64,000 bases of DNA, taken from the NCBI RefSeq assembly GCF_964204645.1, contig NC_134032.1, forward strand, positions 5,449,175-5,513,174. Direction: 5' to 3'. The notes under the pieces are model-generated. The model saw nothing but the letters and a program-made list of their open reading frames with translations, searched no databases and was not told the origin of the DNA. Position 1 is the first letter of the stretch, and the number at the start of each line of letters is the position of its first letter. Positions 22,003 through 34,037 of this stretch are shown here, one piece after another. The DNA is from Tubulanus polymorphus (lineage: Eukaryota > Nemertea > Palaeonemertea > Tubulaniformes > Tubulanidae). The translations under genes were made by a program, and so were the position numbers.

Positions 22003-23414
22003 TATTTTTTATCATATTCACTAACCCAAAAAAATATCACTAACAATTGTAATTAAAAATGAAATAATATGTTCAGGAGCAATGTTAAGAATATTCCCAG
22101 CAGATTTTAAAACAAAACCAACAATTGATGCAATGAGTCCGGGTAAAGCTGCAGCAGATTTTTTAGATAGTTCCCATAGATATTTTGCTAATTTTTTTAA
22201 ACCATCTTTAACTTTATCTTGTATAGAATTATTATGACTTGGAGGGAATTTGAAATAGCTAAACCAATTGTTGTAAATAACATAGTTACAGCTGTTAGAA
22301 TTGAAAGAATTGTTATAACTTTTAGTTTAAATAATACTTTTATTCTATCTTTTAATGATATTTCAGAATTTGGTTTTATCAACAAATCTTTAAAAATAGC
22401 TTTTAATCTATTAATATTATAATCATATGATTTTTTAAATAATTTAAGTTCTTCTTCCAGTAATTCTGTGTTATATTCTAAATCATCTTTTTCTTTTTCT
22501 AAATATGCATTTCTTTTTTTAAATTCGATTTCTTCAATAACATTATTATCTCGATCTAATTTTAATTGTTCTATTTTTTTAATTTTATCAGTTCTATCTT
22601 TTTCTAAAACTCTAATTTAAAATCTCTTATACTTTTTTCGTGCGCAATTTTATCAGATGCAAGTCTTATACTAATAATTTCTAATTGCTTTATCAGAAAA
22701 TATATTTGAATCTTCTAATTCTTGATCCGTTGCATCAAGTAACCCATTTGGTAAAAGTTTTTCAATTGGAACTTTATTTGTTTTGAGTTTACTAGTTTTG
22801 GAAGTTATATTCTTTTCAGAAGTTGTTTCTGTTTCTAAATTATTTTTGATTATTTCAAATAATTCATTAATTCTTTGTTTAAATACTCTTTTATTTTGAT
22901 TTATTTCTGTGTCGGTAACATTTTCTATTTCATTACTATTACTTATTCTTTTAATTCTAGATGATTCTAAATTACTCCAAGTTGATTCTGCTAATATTTT
23001 GTTTTGATCTTTATAAGTGATATTAATATCATAATCATCTTTCAAATGATAGTAATATTGACCATCTAAAGATTTTAATTCTTGTACTAGATATCTGGCA
23101 CCCCTATCATTTATATTATATCTAGATTTTTCAAATATAGGTTTAAAATTATTTATATATTCATTATATTCTAAATTCTGTCTTACTAAATTTGGATTTG
23201 GATTTTCAATATTTATTCTCCGTCCAGCTCTTCTATCAAAATCGCCTGTTGATATTATATTATCATTAAAACCACTATCTGCTAAATTATTATTATATTC
23301 TGGCTCATTACCGTCATTAAAACTTGTTTCATTAAAATCAGGTGGTTGTTCTTCAGTTATGCCGGGTTCATTAAAAGTATCCATTCCAATATCTTCTCCA
23401 CCTTCTAAATCCAT
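22003..23414 (-). pseudogene. coiled-coil membrane protein, broken
   Basis: Homologue of the 476-aa gene. The first 247 codons (23414-22671) are open, with the conserved acidic start (GGEDIG ... PPDFNETSFND) and a central region that differs from copy 4. The frame then breaks at 22671 and again near 22600. The coiled coil and first hydrophobic segment remain (22197-22385), and the C-terminal hydrophobic part is shifted. Confidence 0.8.
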
Positions 23415-23728
23415 TTATATAATAAAAAAATTAAAATTAAAAATAAAATATTCCTCCTATTACAATTCCTATACAAGTAATAGCTAATTCAGTATTTTCA
23501 TGTGATTTATTATCGTTATTACTTTTAATTATTTCATGTTGAATAATATCAGTTTTTATATTTTCTGTAGTATTGTAATCTTTTATTTAGAATCATTGTC
23601 CAATTTAATATTCTTAGTTTTAGTTTCAGTTGATTGAATATGTTTTTTAATTTTTTCACCTTCCATTAGTTTTGGAGCAGTAATAATCTTTTTATTAATA
23701 TCATTTAATCTAAACTTATTATTTATTG

Positions 23729-25385
23729 GTTTCCATAGACAAGTGGCTGTCCAATATCAATAGTAGATAAAACCCACCATGAAAAGAAAAAACTATCTTG
23801 TAGCTTAACGTTTCAACTCAATTCTATGAGCCATCTTCAAAAACTGATTTATTGTACAGTTAGAACAATACAAAATATAGCAACAAGGTAACTAAGTGAT
23901 CCCTATAGCTTTTAGTAAATAGTGAATAAGGAGTTTATTTTGGGGGGAATCACATCTTAAACATAGTGCTGATCTTATGGACAGACTTAAAGATTACCTC
24001 AGGGCTGTAAATTCATTTCGTTTGATGCGAAATCTTTATTTACTAATGTACCTATTGGACCCACTATGGATTTTCTAAAACGGAAATTACCTGATATTTC
24101 TAGCTGTTTAGATATGCCAGTAAATTGTATTTTTGAATTGATTGACTTATGTGTCGGAAGTTCTTTCTTCCAATTTGATGAGACATTTTTCAAACAAATA
24201 TATGGCATGAGTATGGGAAACCCACTTTCACCTATTTTATCCTGCCTTTTCCTTGAACATGTTGAGTCTGAACTGCTCCCACTCTATAATTCTCTATATG
24301 GTATTTTACCACAATTTTGGTTTCGATATGTCGATGACATATTATGCCTTGTAAATGACAATTTTAACATCGATTCCTTCTTACATTATCTCAACTCCCT
24401 ATATCCCAGTTTGAAATTCACATTTGAATTAGAAGTTGATGGAAAAATCCCTTTTCTTGATGTTCTAATCCACAATTGCCAAAACATGTTAAGATTTTCC
24501 GTCTATCGGAAGCCATCTCATGCTGAATCATATCTTCATTTCTTCTCATTTACTGAATTAAATATAAAACTTGGGGTCGCTTCAAATCTGTTATTGAGAG
24601 CCTATAAAACATGTAGTGATGAATTCTTGCAAGATGAAATTAAACATATATTTGAATCTTTGTCTAAATTAGCTTACCCTACACATTTTTTGAATCGTGC
24701 CCATAAGAAAGCTAGATTAAGATTTTTCGGTATTTTCAGAAATAATGAGGCTTCCCGTACCCACAAGTTTGAAAAATGCTTAGTTGTCCCTTATATTCCT
24801 TCCCTTAGTCGGTTTAAAAAACCCTTAGGCGCGTGTGATATTGGAGTAGTTTTCAAATATAATAATAAACTTATCAACAACTTAAGTTCCAATAAACCTA
24901 AAGATAATACTATTGACTGCGGAGTTTATAAAATACCTTGTGGTAAATGTGATAAATTCTATATAGGTGAAACAGGACGCTCATTGAATATACGTAAAAA
25001 AGAACACCAAAAAGACGTCGTAAATGCCAAACCACAGAGTGCTATTTTTTCACACACATTTGAAACTGGCCATATTTTTGACTTCTCCTCTAGCCAGTTG
25101 ATATACCCTTGTTCTGATTTATATAAACGTCGAATCCTTGAGTCAGCTATTATTCTAAAAAACTCTGACTTCACAGTCAATTCCAATTTAGGTTTCTCCC
25201 CCAAAATAAACTCCTTAGTCACTATATACTAACAGCTATAGGGATCACTTAGTTACCTTGTTGCTGTATTTTGTATTGTTCTAACTGTACAATGAATCAG
25301 TTTTTGAAAATGGCTCATAGAATTGAGTTGAAACGTTAAGCTACAAGATAGTTTTTACTTTTTATGGTGGGTTTTATCTATTATC
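23729..25385 (+). mobile_element. Penelope-like element with inverted 3' copy at its 5' side
   Basis: Inserted in copy 3 with an 8-bp direct repeat ATTTATTG at 23721-23728 and 25386-25393. The element has an RT plus GIY-YIG frame and a tail. Bases 23760-23960 are an inverted partial copy of its own 3' end (25195-25380): both carry GTAACTAAGTGATCCCTATA-type sequence in opposite orientation. Inverted pseudo-LTR arrangements with 5' truncation are characteristic of PLEs. Confidence 0.85.
24001..25232 (+). CDS. PLE reverse transcriptase / GIY-YIG endonuclease (5' truncated)
   Basis: An open frame of about 410 codons. It begins inside the RT domain (SFDAKSLFTNVPIG, palm motif A) and has an internal ATG at 24066. 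RT motifs follow: IYGMSMGNPLSPILS (finger/palm) and WFRYVDDILCL with the catalytic YVDD. After a linker comes the GIY-YIG nuclease, GVYKIPCGKCDKFYIGETGR. The protein would copy RNA primed at a nicked target. The N-terminal RT part (motifs 1-2) is missing because of 5' truncation, so this copy cannot be autonomous. No stop or frameshift interrupts the remainder, so the insertion is fairly young. Confidence 0.85.
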
Positions 25386-26105
25386 ATTTATTGTTGCAGT
25401 TTGAATTGGATTCTTATAACCAATTATATTTCCCATTTTTAATATTAAATCATTTGAAATAATTAACAAATTAGGGCCTATACGATAATTTAATCGTACA
25501 TGTGATTTATCTAAATAATTTTGATATCTTTCTATGTTTTCTGGAATCGATCTATTTTTATCATTATGAATAGCATCTTCAAATAAAACTTTAAATTGTT
25601 TTTTTATGTATCAAATGATGTATTTAAATTTCCAATTATGGGGGATCTTGTTTCAACTTGAGCGCCTAGTATGCAAAATAAAATAAGTTCTAATTGATTG
25701 ATTTTGTAAAACAGCTTTAGTAAAATTTCACTATTTTCTAAAATAAAATAAACCCAACCATTATTGTTTTCTTGTTTTAAATTATCATAGAATTAATCGG
25801 TAATTGATTGAAATTTAATGTTTCTAAATCCTTAGTTTCTATTTTACTATGACCTCATTTATTATTATAGATATTGTAACTAAAAATTGGCATGGGAAAT
25901 GCACGATATTGTAAAATATTTTCAGGACAAGGAAGTGATCTTATTGTTTCAAGTTTTGTTCTAAAATCAGAATTATTTATATCTATATTAAATTCATTAC
26001 AAATTTTATAAAACTTTGATAAAATAATATTATTATCTAATTCTTTAAAATACCTAGATCCTGGTAAAGGGGTCTCTAATTCATTCAATATCAATCTTAT
26101 TTTAA

Positions 26106-26650
26106 AATAAATTTAGATCGGACAATATATCTATTCGAACAAAAAACTTAATGTTCCGACAAGAAAATCTTGTTTGAATGAAAACAATTCCGTTTGATTG
26201 AACAATATGCTTTTCGTTCAAATGAAAACTTTTCATCCTTCGGACAAAAAAATTTGTTCGAATAAAAAGTTATTGTTGAAGTGAAAAACTTTTTGTCCCG
26301 ACAAAAAATTTTGTCGAGTGAAAATAATTTTGTTTCGAACAAATGTTTGAATGAAAATAATTCTGTTCGATTGAAAAACTTTTTACACTATACTTGTTCG
26401 AATGGAAAACTTAACATTCTGACAAGAGAATGAAAACGATTCTGTTCGATCGAACAATTGTTTGAACGAAAAACATTTCGTATGGACAAAGAAAGTTTGT
26501 TCGAACGAAAACAACTTTGTCGTAACGATTTTTTTCAAATTGGTTCAAACGAATGAAATAACATTTGTTCGAACGAAAATGTTTTTTGTTTTGACGAAAA
26601 AATTTCGAGCGAAAGGTTTTTTGAAAAAGAAAGATCTTTCTCGGGATCCG
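26106..26650. repeat. degenerate TTGTTCGAACGAAAA satellite
   Basis: Dozens of imperfect copies of a 14-30 bp word built from TTCGAACGAAAA / TTTTGTTCGAA. Because the word contains its own inverse, long readings look symmetric on both strands. A shorter block of the same kind lies at 27925-28100. The frames here (such as 26148-26662) are products of the repeat, not genes. Confidence 0.75.
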
Positions 26651-28700
26651 CAGTAACGTCATAAGGAATCAATTCTTTATTTTTGCCAATAGAATATCGT
26701 TAATTATTGTGATTGATCATTGGAAGTCAGAACCAGTTAATCACTAATACATGCATTTTAATAAATCTAATTCCTCCTTTATAGTGAACTTAGCTTTAAC
26801 CTAGCTGAGGCTACTAGCCTACGTAGGTCTATGTATATGCGTAGCCCTAACATCCGGACGGATTGGTCTTAGGCCTATTGAAGTTCAATCCTCCTAAACA
26901 TCTTATTCCTACGTATATCTTATTTAACAGGGATAGGTCTCTGGGATATTCAATTCGAAAATCGATTTCATTTTCAGATTATGAAGAAAGAAATGTTTTG
27001 TACAACGCAGCAATGTTGCCGGATTTCTTTTGCAAATTTTGTTTTGGAGTTCAATCCATGAGCCCGTTAATCATCACAACAATTACATGTGTTTGTTTGA
27101 GACAGTAAAGCTTAGTACCGGTAGACCTAAAGGTCACGTACAACTCAATGAACATTTCAATCGACCCGAGGAACGATCTCCTATCCCCCGCGGCGAACAC
27201 TTACTCCGAATATAAGCGTGAGTCCAGCTTACGGGTGAGAGTGTGTCATATACTTGTATTTAGTAAATATCTTGTGTGGATTTGCTGAAGATCGATATGT
27301 ACTGTAGGAAAACTTGAATGAAGCTCGCAGCCGAATCAAGTAATAAATTTTATTTTGATACCTCCTCGACACAACAGCTTTTCTCCGACGGATAATAATA
27401 TGTCCTATACAGGTGTTTAGTAAATATCCCGTGGATTTGGAAAAGCTCGGTATGTACTGTAGGAAAAATAGAATACTGATGCATGGTTAAAGCCCGGGAC
27501 CAAATCAATGTAGTAATAAATTCATTTATTTTGATACCTCGTCAACACAACAGCTTTTCTCTGCTGAATCTGTTCGGCCTGTTTAGTTTAGGCCCAAGCG
27601 ATGTAACAGAAAGTGATGTAATAATCATGCGAATATCAATAGGGTTTTCTGTGAAGAAACAGAAATCCCTAAATATAGCTGCAAAGCAGCGATCACGGGT
27701 TTTCTGCACAGCCTTGTTCGCGTCGAACACTAATGCGTGTATGCTGGCTATGAAAGTGAAGGGAATTTAGAATCCTGTTCAACGGTCAACACGGTTTTAT
27801 AAAATGAAGGTCGATCAACAGTCAATTGGGCTTACTTGTAACCATGGATGATTGGACCAGGTGGTTATTTGACTCTGGAAAATCGATTGTTAGGCCTTAA
27901 TTAGTCTTTTGTCCCGACATAAAGAATTGAGAAAAAACAATTCGAATAAAAACAATTCTGTTTGATCGAACAACATATTTTTTTGTTCGACGGAAAAGCT
28001 TTTCGAATTTTTCAAAAAAAGTTTTGTTGGAACGAAATCAACTTTGTCGACCACATAAAAAATGTCGGTTCGAACGAAAAGATGTTTAAACGAAAAAGAG
28101 ATCTCGTTACACGGGGCTTTGTACTAACATAAGTCACCGGGAATTAATAAAATACAAGTTTCATTAATGATGGAAAACTTCAAATGAAAAACTCTGGTTG
28201 ATAAAGCTAGCCAAGACGAATGCCAACAGTTTTTCAACGGCTATTTTTGCGCATAGGCCCAGCACCCGGACAGAGGAGGCTTAGGCCTATTGCGCTTTAA
28301 ACCTCCTAAACATCGTATTCCTACACCTTTATTTAATAGGGTTAGGTCTCATGGTGTATTCGATTTGAAAAATCAATTTCATTTTCGGATGAAGAAACAA
28401 ATCTTTTGTACTACGTGTCTTAGCAATCTTGCCGGATTTTCTATTGCAAATTTTGTTTGAAGTTCAATCCATGTGTCCATGCATCAATTATTGACCTCAA
28501 TAAACACTTCGAGCGGCCTAGAAACGATCTTCTATCACCCGAGGTATTGGAAATATAGCGTAGTTGGTCCCAGATATCAATCATTATTTTACGATTATTA
28601 TTAATTTCAAAATTATCATCTTTTTCAAGTATCTTCACGCATTTATGATTTAAACATATAATATATTTTTGTTCGTTCTTGTCATAAACTGGAGACAGCA
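26651..28700. repeat. duplicated non-coding segments
   Basis: Bases 26845-27070 and 28250-28475 are diverged direct copies of one sequence (shared words CTTAGGCCTATTG, AACCTCCTAAACATC-like and TTTTGTACTACG-like). Bases 27265-27360 and 27415-27545 are another pair (GTAAATAT...TATGTACTGTAGGAAAA). The satellite block at 27925-28100 lies between. No gene was recognised. An AT-rich minus-strand frame at 28556-28700 is unplaced. Confidence 0.5.
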
Positions 28701-28959
28701 TGCCTTTGCTTGCCTGAGCATCGAATTGATAGTGTTTATCACTGTATTAACAATAATTTGACATCTGTTGCTCAGTTGGCAAACTGACTGCCACCTCTCT
28801 GTTTTCACGGGAATTCTAATTAGTGCATTTCTATGTGGACCTTCTACCCCCCGACCTTTGCTAGGACTTGACATGTATCCAATCAGGACAAGGGATTTCT
28901 GGATGGGTCCAAGTCTGGAGTGATCAGGGGACATAAACCGTTTCGGTCCTACTGGTCAT

Positions 28960-29875
28960 TCTCGACTTGGTCGGAAAATAAAGCAGTTCGTCATCGAGAA
29001 ATCATCTTGTGCCTTATACGTGTGTTATTATTTTAGGTCGATATTTTAGGTCGACTTAAGTCCGATATTTTGTAATTTCTAACTTTAAGTCCTAAATTTA
29101 CGTGCTGGATTTGTAAATAGTATGTAAATGTACGATTTAATAGTATTATGATATGAAGATTCGATTAATAGTTGTAACGTTGTTGCGCTGATGCAACATG
29201 TATAGTTACGTTTTAGATGTACGATTTAACAGTTTTACGATATGAAGATTCGATTAATAGTTGTAACGTTGTTGCGCTGATGCAACATATATAGTTACGT
29301 TTAATATGCGAATTGATAGTTGTAACGTTTTTGCGCTGATGCAACATGTATAGTTACGTTTTAGATGTACGATTTAATAGTTTTATGATATGAAGATTCG
29401 ATTAATAGTTGTAACGTTGTTGCGCTGATGCAACATGTATAGTTACGTTTTAGATGTACGATTTAATAATATTATGATATTAAGATACGAGTAATAGTTG
29501 TTACGTTGTTGCCCTGATGCAACAGGTATAGTTACGTTTACGTTTAAGATACGAATTAATAGTTGTAACGTTGTTGCCCTGATGCAACAGGTATAGTTAC
29601 GTTTACGTTTAAGATACGAATTAATAGTTGTAACGTTGTTGCTTGATGGAACATGTATTGTTACGTTTAAGATGTACGGTTTAATATTATTACCGGTATG
29701 ATATTGTATTTTATGAAACGATTCTCGACTTGGTCGCAAAATAAAGCAGTTCATCATCTTGTGCCTTATACCTGTGTTATTTTTTTAGATCGTTCTACGT
29801 GACTAGTTCCCGGCTAACACCACAGACAAATTCAACAGTGTTATAATTGGTGGAGAACCCGCGAGCAAGATCTGA
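28960..29875 (+). repeat. LTR-like region with 89-bp tandem repeats
   Basis: The phrase ending AAAATAAAGCAGTTC...CTTGTGCCTTATAC occurs at 28965-29035 and 29725-29790, carrying an AATAAA signal. Between them (29128-29690) lie about six copies, some partial, of an 89-bp unit containing GTTGTAACGTTGTTGCGCTG. Just after, GTTATAATTGGTGGAGAACC resembles an LTR end followed by a primer-binding site. Exact LTR limits could not be fixed. Confidence 0.6.
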
Positions 29876-29887
29876 CAGGCACTGCAG

Positions 29888-30691
29888 ATGTTAACATCCG
29901 GAAATTACGTATCGGTAATTACGAGAAACAGCAACGAGGCAAGTACATGTACGAGTGGGAGTACGAAAGCAAGTACCAGTGCAGGTCCAAGTACAAGTGC
30001 GAAAACAAGTACAACGAGTGGAACTCACCGGCAATCGTTACCAACATCAATAAATGTAGATCTCATTGAAACGACGTATAAGAAAATGAAAATGTTGAAG
30101 AAATCATTTAGTGGCGCCCCATCGGAGTGCATTAAAGAGCACCTGTCAAAATTTGACGACCAGGTGAGCTTTCAAGGACTCAGTGATGCGCAGGCCCTTA
30201 ACACTCTGAAACTTACCCTGGAGGGATATGCGTATCGTTGCGTAGCAGCCCTACCCGAGGGTGATCGTAAAGACCTAACGAAAGTTCGAGCAGCTCTTAC
30301 GTTTGGCGCACCGGGAAGTGGTGGTTTTGACCACCGAATCCTCACAGTTAGTCAACAACCAGCTGAAGCGGTACGCGAGTACATATTTCGAGTTCAGCAC
30401 CTGCAACAGCAAATGAACACTGATATCAAACTGGCCTTATCCTGCGCTATCCGAGGAGTCAATGAGGGACTTAAATCGGCAGTCGTCTCTAAATCGCCGC
30501 AAACTTGGCCGGACCTACTAGATGCAGTGTCAAATGCCGAGACCTACCTTTCATCATCGCCAGTGGTGAACCAGATCGCTACCGAAACAACAGAAATCAG
30601 CGAATTGCGCAGTGAAGTGCGGGAGTTGAAGAATGTTCCTGAGAGAGATGACTCCACAATTATCAGTCAACGCAGCAAAGCCAAATCCTGA
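29888..30691 (+). CDS. gypsy Gag (capsid) protein
   Basis: A 267-codon frame from ATG 29888. The N-terminal 50 residues are S/T-rich. The following capsid-like region contains KKSFSGAPSECIKEHLSKFD, LNTLKLTLEGYAYR and AVREYIFRVQHLQQQ, the helical pattern of Ty3/gypsy capsids. A short charged coil ends the frame at 30691. The nucleocapsid zinc knuckles lie downstream in another frame, so a frameshift separates them. It would form the particle shell around the RNA. Confidence 0.75.
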   Translation: MLTSGNYVSVITRNSNEASTCTSGSTKASTSAGPSTSAKTSTTSGTHRQSLPTSINVDLIETTYKKMKMLKKSFSGAPSECIKEHLSKFDDQVSFQGLSDAQALNTLKLTLEGYAYRCVAALPEGDRKDLTKVRAALTFGAPGSGGFDHRILTVSQQPAEAVREYIFRVQHLQQQMNTDIKLALSCAIRGVNEGLKSAVVSKSPQTWPDLLDAVSNAETYLSSSPVVNQIATETTEISELRSEVRELKNVPERDDSTIISQRSKAKS

Positions 30692-31317
30692 ACCAGCAAT
30701 ACACCCGGGTTTCAGACGAGACCGGTTTTCGAATTACTACAACCCAAGCAGGCAAGACCAACAACCACCGAGACAGCGACGACAATACGGCCGGCCCAAG
30801 TAACACAGTATAGTTGTTTGAATTGTGGTAAGTCTGATTGCGTTGGTTATAATTGTACAGCTATGGGTAAAACATGCTTTAAATGTCAGGGTATAGGTCA
30901 CATCAGCCGTTGATGTCCGCAAGGGATTCGCCGCTGAAATTATGCGCCTATCCTAGGGATGGGCACCGCATCGAAAACAAGGATTCTGTATACGCCTTAA
31001 CCGTCACCCTTAATCGAAACACGACTCTACTAAACATTGGTAAGAAGAAAGTAAATGTTCTACTAGACACTGGTGCCTCTATTTCTTGTGTATCTCAAAG
31101 GCTTATTAATCAAACTTTCCTAGTCAACAATCCGCTTGGCCCGTCTGATATTCCGACACTTTCAGGTGTAGGTGGTGAGCGACACGACGTTGTAGGTACT
31201 CGGTTTATCCTACTTTCCTTTAATGGTTTGATTATTGAACACAAATGCTACATTTTAGCCGAGCTTCCCCATCCTCTGATTCTAGGCATCGACTTTCTTG
31301 ATGTGAGTCACAATTAA
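30692..31317 (+). pseudogene. gypsy nucleocapsid zinc knuckles and aspartic protease
   Basis: Bases 30810-30930 encode two cysteine knuckles (CLNCGKSDCVGYNC and CFKCQGIGHISR), with a stop inside the second. The frame 30883-31317 contains VLLDTGASISCVSQRL, the aspartic-protease active site DTGA, and PLILGIDFLD, the flap-side conserved motif. The protease would cut the Gag-Pol precursor. Confidence 0.8.
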
Positions 31318-33182
31318 TATTCATAACAAAACTTTCACAATTTTTGAAGACGAACATTTGGTTTTTCATTTGGATGCAAACTATGGATTAGCTAGGACTG
31401 TCAACGAGTGACAATACCGGCGAAATCCGAAATCACAATACCTGTTAAAATACGTAATTTAGTGAATCACAATGATGTATCTAACTTGCCGCATCGGCAA
31501 TGTGCTGAGCCTGCTGCTTGTTGAAACATTCTGATGGTTTAGGATATTATCTTCTTGCTAATCCAAAGGACAATCCTGTTTCTTTGCCGTCCAACACTGT
31601 TGTAGCCAACGTTTTTGAATTAGGAGACAGTATTTCATCACCAATCGGTGACTTCGAATGCCCCACGAATAACATTGAGACGCCAGTAGTTGCCAATTTG
31701 AACATCGCAAACAATACACAATCGTTCGGACCAAGAAAATCCTAACTGTTCTCGGAAGCCATTAGATTTTTCCCTCGAAGGAGCGTGGATCTCAGACGGA
31801 GAAAAATACCAATTACGGACTTTGTTAAGAATATAGTGATTTATTTGCGACTGAACTATCGTACCTCGGTAAAGCCACGGGTCGCGAGCATGTCACTGAT
31901 ACAGGCGATGCGGTTCCCGTTAGATCACGAGCCTGCAGGTACCCTCAGCCTATTAGACAAATTCAGGGTGATATGATCCAGGAGATGCGACAAAATGATC
32001 TAATCATACCTTCTCAATCACCCTGGAATTCGCCTATAGATTTGCCGTTGATTACAGAAAGTTGAATCAGGTCATCTCTCTAATATCTCATCCACTGTAT
32101 CGGTTTTCTGACGTATTAGATTCTGTTGGTGAGGCTCAGGCAACTATCTTCACCAGTTTGGATTTAGCTCAAGGTTTTTGGCAGATTCCTCTAGATCCTG
32201 AAACTATGCACAAGTCAACATTTGCCACCCAAACAGGTAGTTATATGTTCAAAAGATTACCGTTCGGTTTACAAAACGTCCCTATGAGTTTTCAGCTTAC
32301 GATGAACGAGTTCTTAAAGGGAAATTCGCACTTGTTTATATTGATGATATTCTAATTTACTCAAAATCATCCAAAGAACATTTAGAACATTTACGATTGG
32401 TTTTTGATCGGATTCGGGAAGCAAATATGACATTGAAATTATCCAAGTGCAAATTCGCGGTAGACAGTGTCCCTTACCTTGGTTTTGTTTTCACTAAAGA
32501 TGGTATCAAAGCAGACCCGGCAAAATCTCAAGCTGTTCATGACTTTTTTGTCCCCGAGTCTCAAAAAGAGGTCCACCAATTTCTAGGTCTCTGTAACTTT
32601 TATCGTAGGTTTGTCAAGGGTTACTCGAACATTGCGGCTCCACTTAACGGTTTGTTGAGAAAGGATAAACGTTTTGTCTGGATAGATGTCAATGGGCATT
32701 TGAGGAACTGAAGGCAGCTCTACGATCTCCAGAGGTCCTTATTTACCCTGACCCAAACAAGGATTTCTTTCTTAGTACTGATGCCTCCTACATTGCCATT
32801 GGATATATGCTTGGACAATGGGATGATGAAGGCCACGAGAAAGTTGTGTGTTACGGAGGTCGTTCCCTCTCGGAAGAAAAAAAGAAATGGTCTACCAGAG
32901 ACAAAGTGTTTGGCAGTTGTTGTAGGTAAACCTTCAGAGAATATCTCGCACATCGTAAATTTAGGATTTTCACGGATCATCAATCGCTTAAGTGGCTTCT
33001 CAATTCAAAACATGTCGAAAGTTGAATCGGACATTGGAATGCTAAACTTCGAGGTTACGCATTTGATATTGAGTACAGGCTCGGGGTACGCAATCAGAAT
33101 GGTAACGCTCTCTTGTGACGCCCCTACTCTGATGCCATTTCAAATGACGACTGTGACGAAGTTCCTTCACCTCACGATCTAG
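31318..33182 (+). pseudogene. gypsy reverse transcriptase and RNase H, broken
   Basis: RT motifs are FTSLDLAQGFWQIPLD (motif A with catalytic D, near 32150-32200) and RLPFGLQNVPMSFQ. YIDDIL follows in another frame near 32337-32352, then LSKCKFAVDSVPYLGF and the thumb. RNase H shows LSTDASYIAIGYMLGQ (near 32770-32815) and, frameshifted, the FTDHQSLKWLL segment near 32960-33000. At least four frameshifts or stops are present. No intact enzyme is encoded. Confidence 0.85.
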
Positions 33183-33445
33183 CTTGTATTTCGATACCTA
33201 ACTGTGAGCCATTTCTGGGGGTGTTTTATGTTGAAGAACCATCCCGTAATGACTCAAACATGGTTTTCGTTGTCAGGAAGATGATACTGACGGTGGCATA
33301 GAGGCCCCGGAACAATTTAGAGACGTCACAGATCCTTTCCCTTCCTACCCCTCATATTGAGAACCATCAACCCCAGAACCCGAGTTTACAGATTTCAGTT
33401 CTGGCTCAACAGCGTTCTGAACCGTTACAAGACGATAAAGACACC

Positions 33446-33657
33446 ATGTCAGCGCCATTACTTCAGAGCTCGGTTTTGAAAGATGGTAATTGGGTAGAAT
33501 ATGGGTTTAAATATTCTGAGCCTCCTACGATTAATTCTATTAAATCTGCGCCCACTGAGGATGACCTACGGATAACTATCGAGTCCTTACAACGTGAGTG
33601 TCCCGATATAGTGCCTAAATTGCATATGATAAAGTTTCGAGAGGGCGGTGATCTACC
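33446..33657 (+). pseudogene. gypsy linker before integrase, truncated
   Basis: An open frame with LRITIESLQRECPDI and MIKFREGGDLP, typical of the stretch between RNase H and integrase in gypsy Pol. The gypsy part ends at 33657 and the frame then runs into the Polinton terminus. The integrase itself is missing. Confidence 0.55.
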
Positions 33658-33843
33658 AGTAATAGGGATAATGGGCTTTCATACCAAAGGTCGAAGGGTC
33701 GAGCTCGTAAAAAAATGAAAATAATAATTTACAGTTGAATTAGTCGCGCACACTCCTAATTCAACTGTAAATTATTATTATTTTCATTTTTTACTCACTC
33801 GCCCCTTCAACCTTTGATACGAAAGCCTATTATCCCTATTACT
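33658..33843. repeat. Polinton terminal palindrome C (left end of copy 4)
   Basis: Arms of about 87 bp with roughly ten mismatches flank a 12-base loop, TCGCGCACACTC. The outer arm carries GGTCGAGCTCGTAAAAAA and the inner arm CTCACTCGCCCC. Both ends of the palindrome read AGTAATAGGG / CCCTATTACT. Confidence 0.9.
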
Positions 33844-34037
33844 CTTAAAATATTCACATAAATGAATAACATTTAAATCATTGAACTTCTAAAATCAATT
33901 TTAATAAAAAATATAGTATTAAAATGGAAGCAAATAAGTACTACTGCCCAACATGTAATATCGATATAGATAAATCCCAAAAAGCAAGACACAATAAAAC
34001 TATAACACATTTAGAGAATAAATTGAAACTAGAATAT
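33844..34037. repeat. inner part of left terminal inverted repeat
   Basis: Bases after the palindrome repeat, in inverse orientation, the sequence at about 51478-51672. This includes CTTAAAATATTCA, the AATAAAAAAT promoter-like motif and 38 codons of the polymerase. A few substitutions separate the two. Confidence 0.85.
33899..33926 (+). promoter_or_regulatory. replication-type start motif
   Basis: TTTAATAAAAAATATAGTAT followed by TAAAATGGA. Same form as upstream of the polymerase, because it lies in the terminal repeat. Confidence 0.45.

Larger units (their letters stand above)
21253..26105 (-). mobile_element. Polinton copy 3, inverted fragment
   Basis: A minus-strand fragment holding a capsid gene (C-terminus missing), the coiled-coil gene and the 462-aa type gene. 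It is joined head-to-head to copy 2 so that the same three genes lie on both arms of a large inverted repeat. The left end is inside the capsid gene. The right end is inside the 462-aa type gene at about 26105, next to satellite DNA. A PLE interrupts it at 23729-25385. Confidence 0.8.
23432..26105 (-). pseudogene. 462-aa Polinton protein, split by a PLE and 5' truncated
   Basis: The C-terminal part (23432-23728) and the middle part (25386-26105) match 43521-44909. They are separated by a PLE with ATTTATTG on both sides. The N-terminal 130 or so codons are missing beyond 26105. Frames are broken near 25605, 25800 and elsewhere. Confidence 0.75.
28960..33657 (+). mobile_element. Ty3/gypsy LTR retrotransposon, 3' truncated
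   Basis: From LTR-like sequence with a tandem-repeat block, through gag, zinc knuckles, aspartic protease, reverse transcriptase and RNase H, to the linker before integrase. It is cut there by the left end of Polinton copy 4 at 33658. Integrase and the 3' LTR are absent. Several frameshifts and stops show that it is inactive. G+C is clearly higher than in the Polintons. Confidence 0.85.

Noticed and set aside
26148-26662. Frames on both strands in the 26-kb region
   Set aside because: They come from the TTCGAA satellite, which reads open on both strands by its repeat structure.
28441-28934. Minus-strand frames of 86 and 94 codons
   Set aside because: They overlap each other in different frames, span a change in base composition and match nothing I recognise.
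29128-29690. CRISPR-like array (89-bp units with repeated words)
   Set aside because: Units are contiguous tandem repeats without unique spacers and lie in an LTR-like region of a eukaryotic retroelement.
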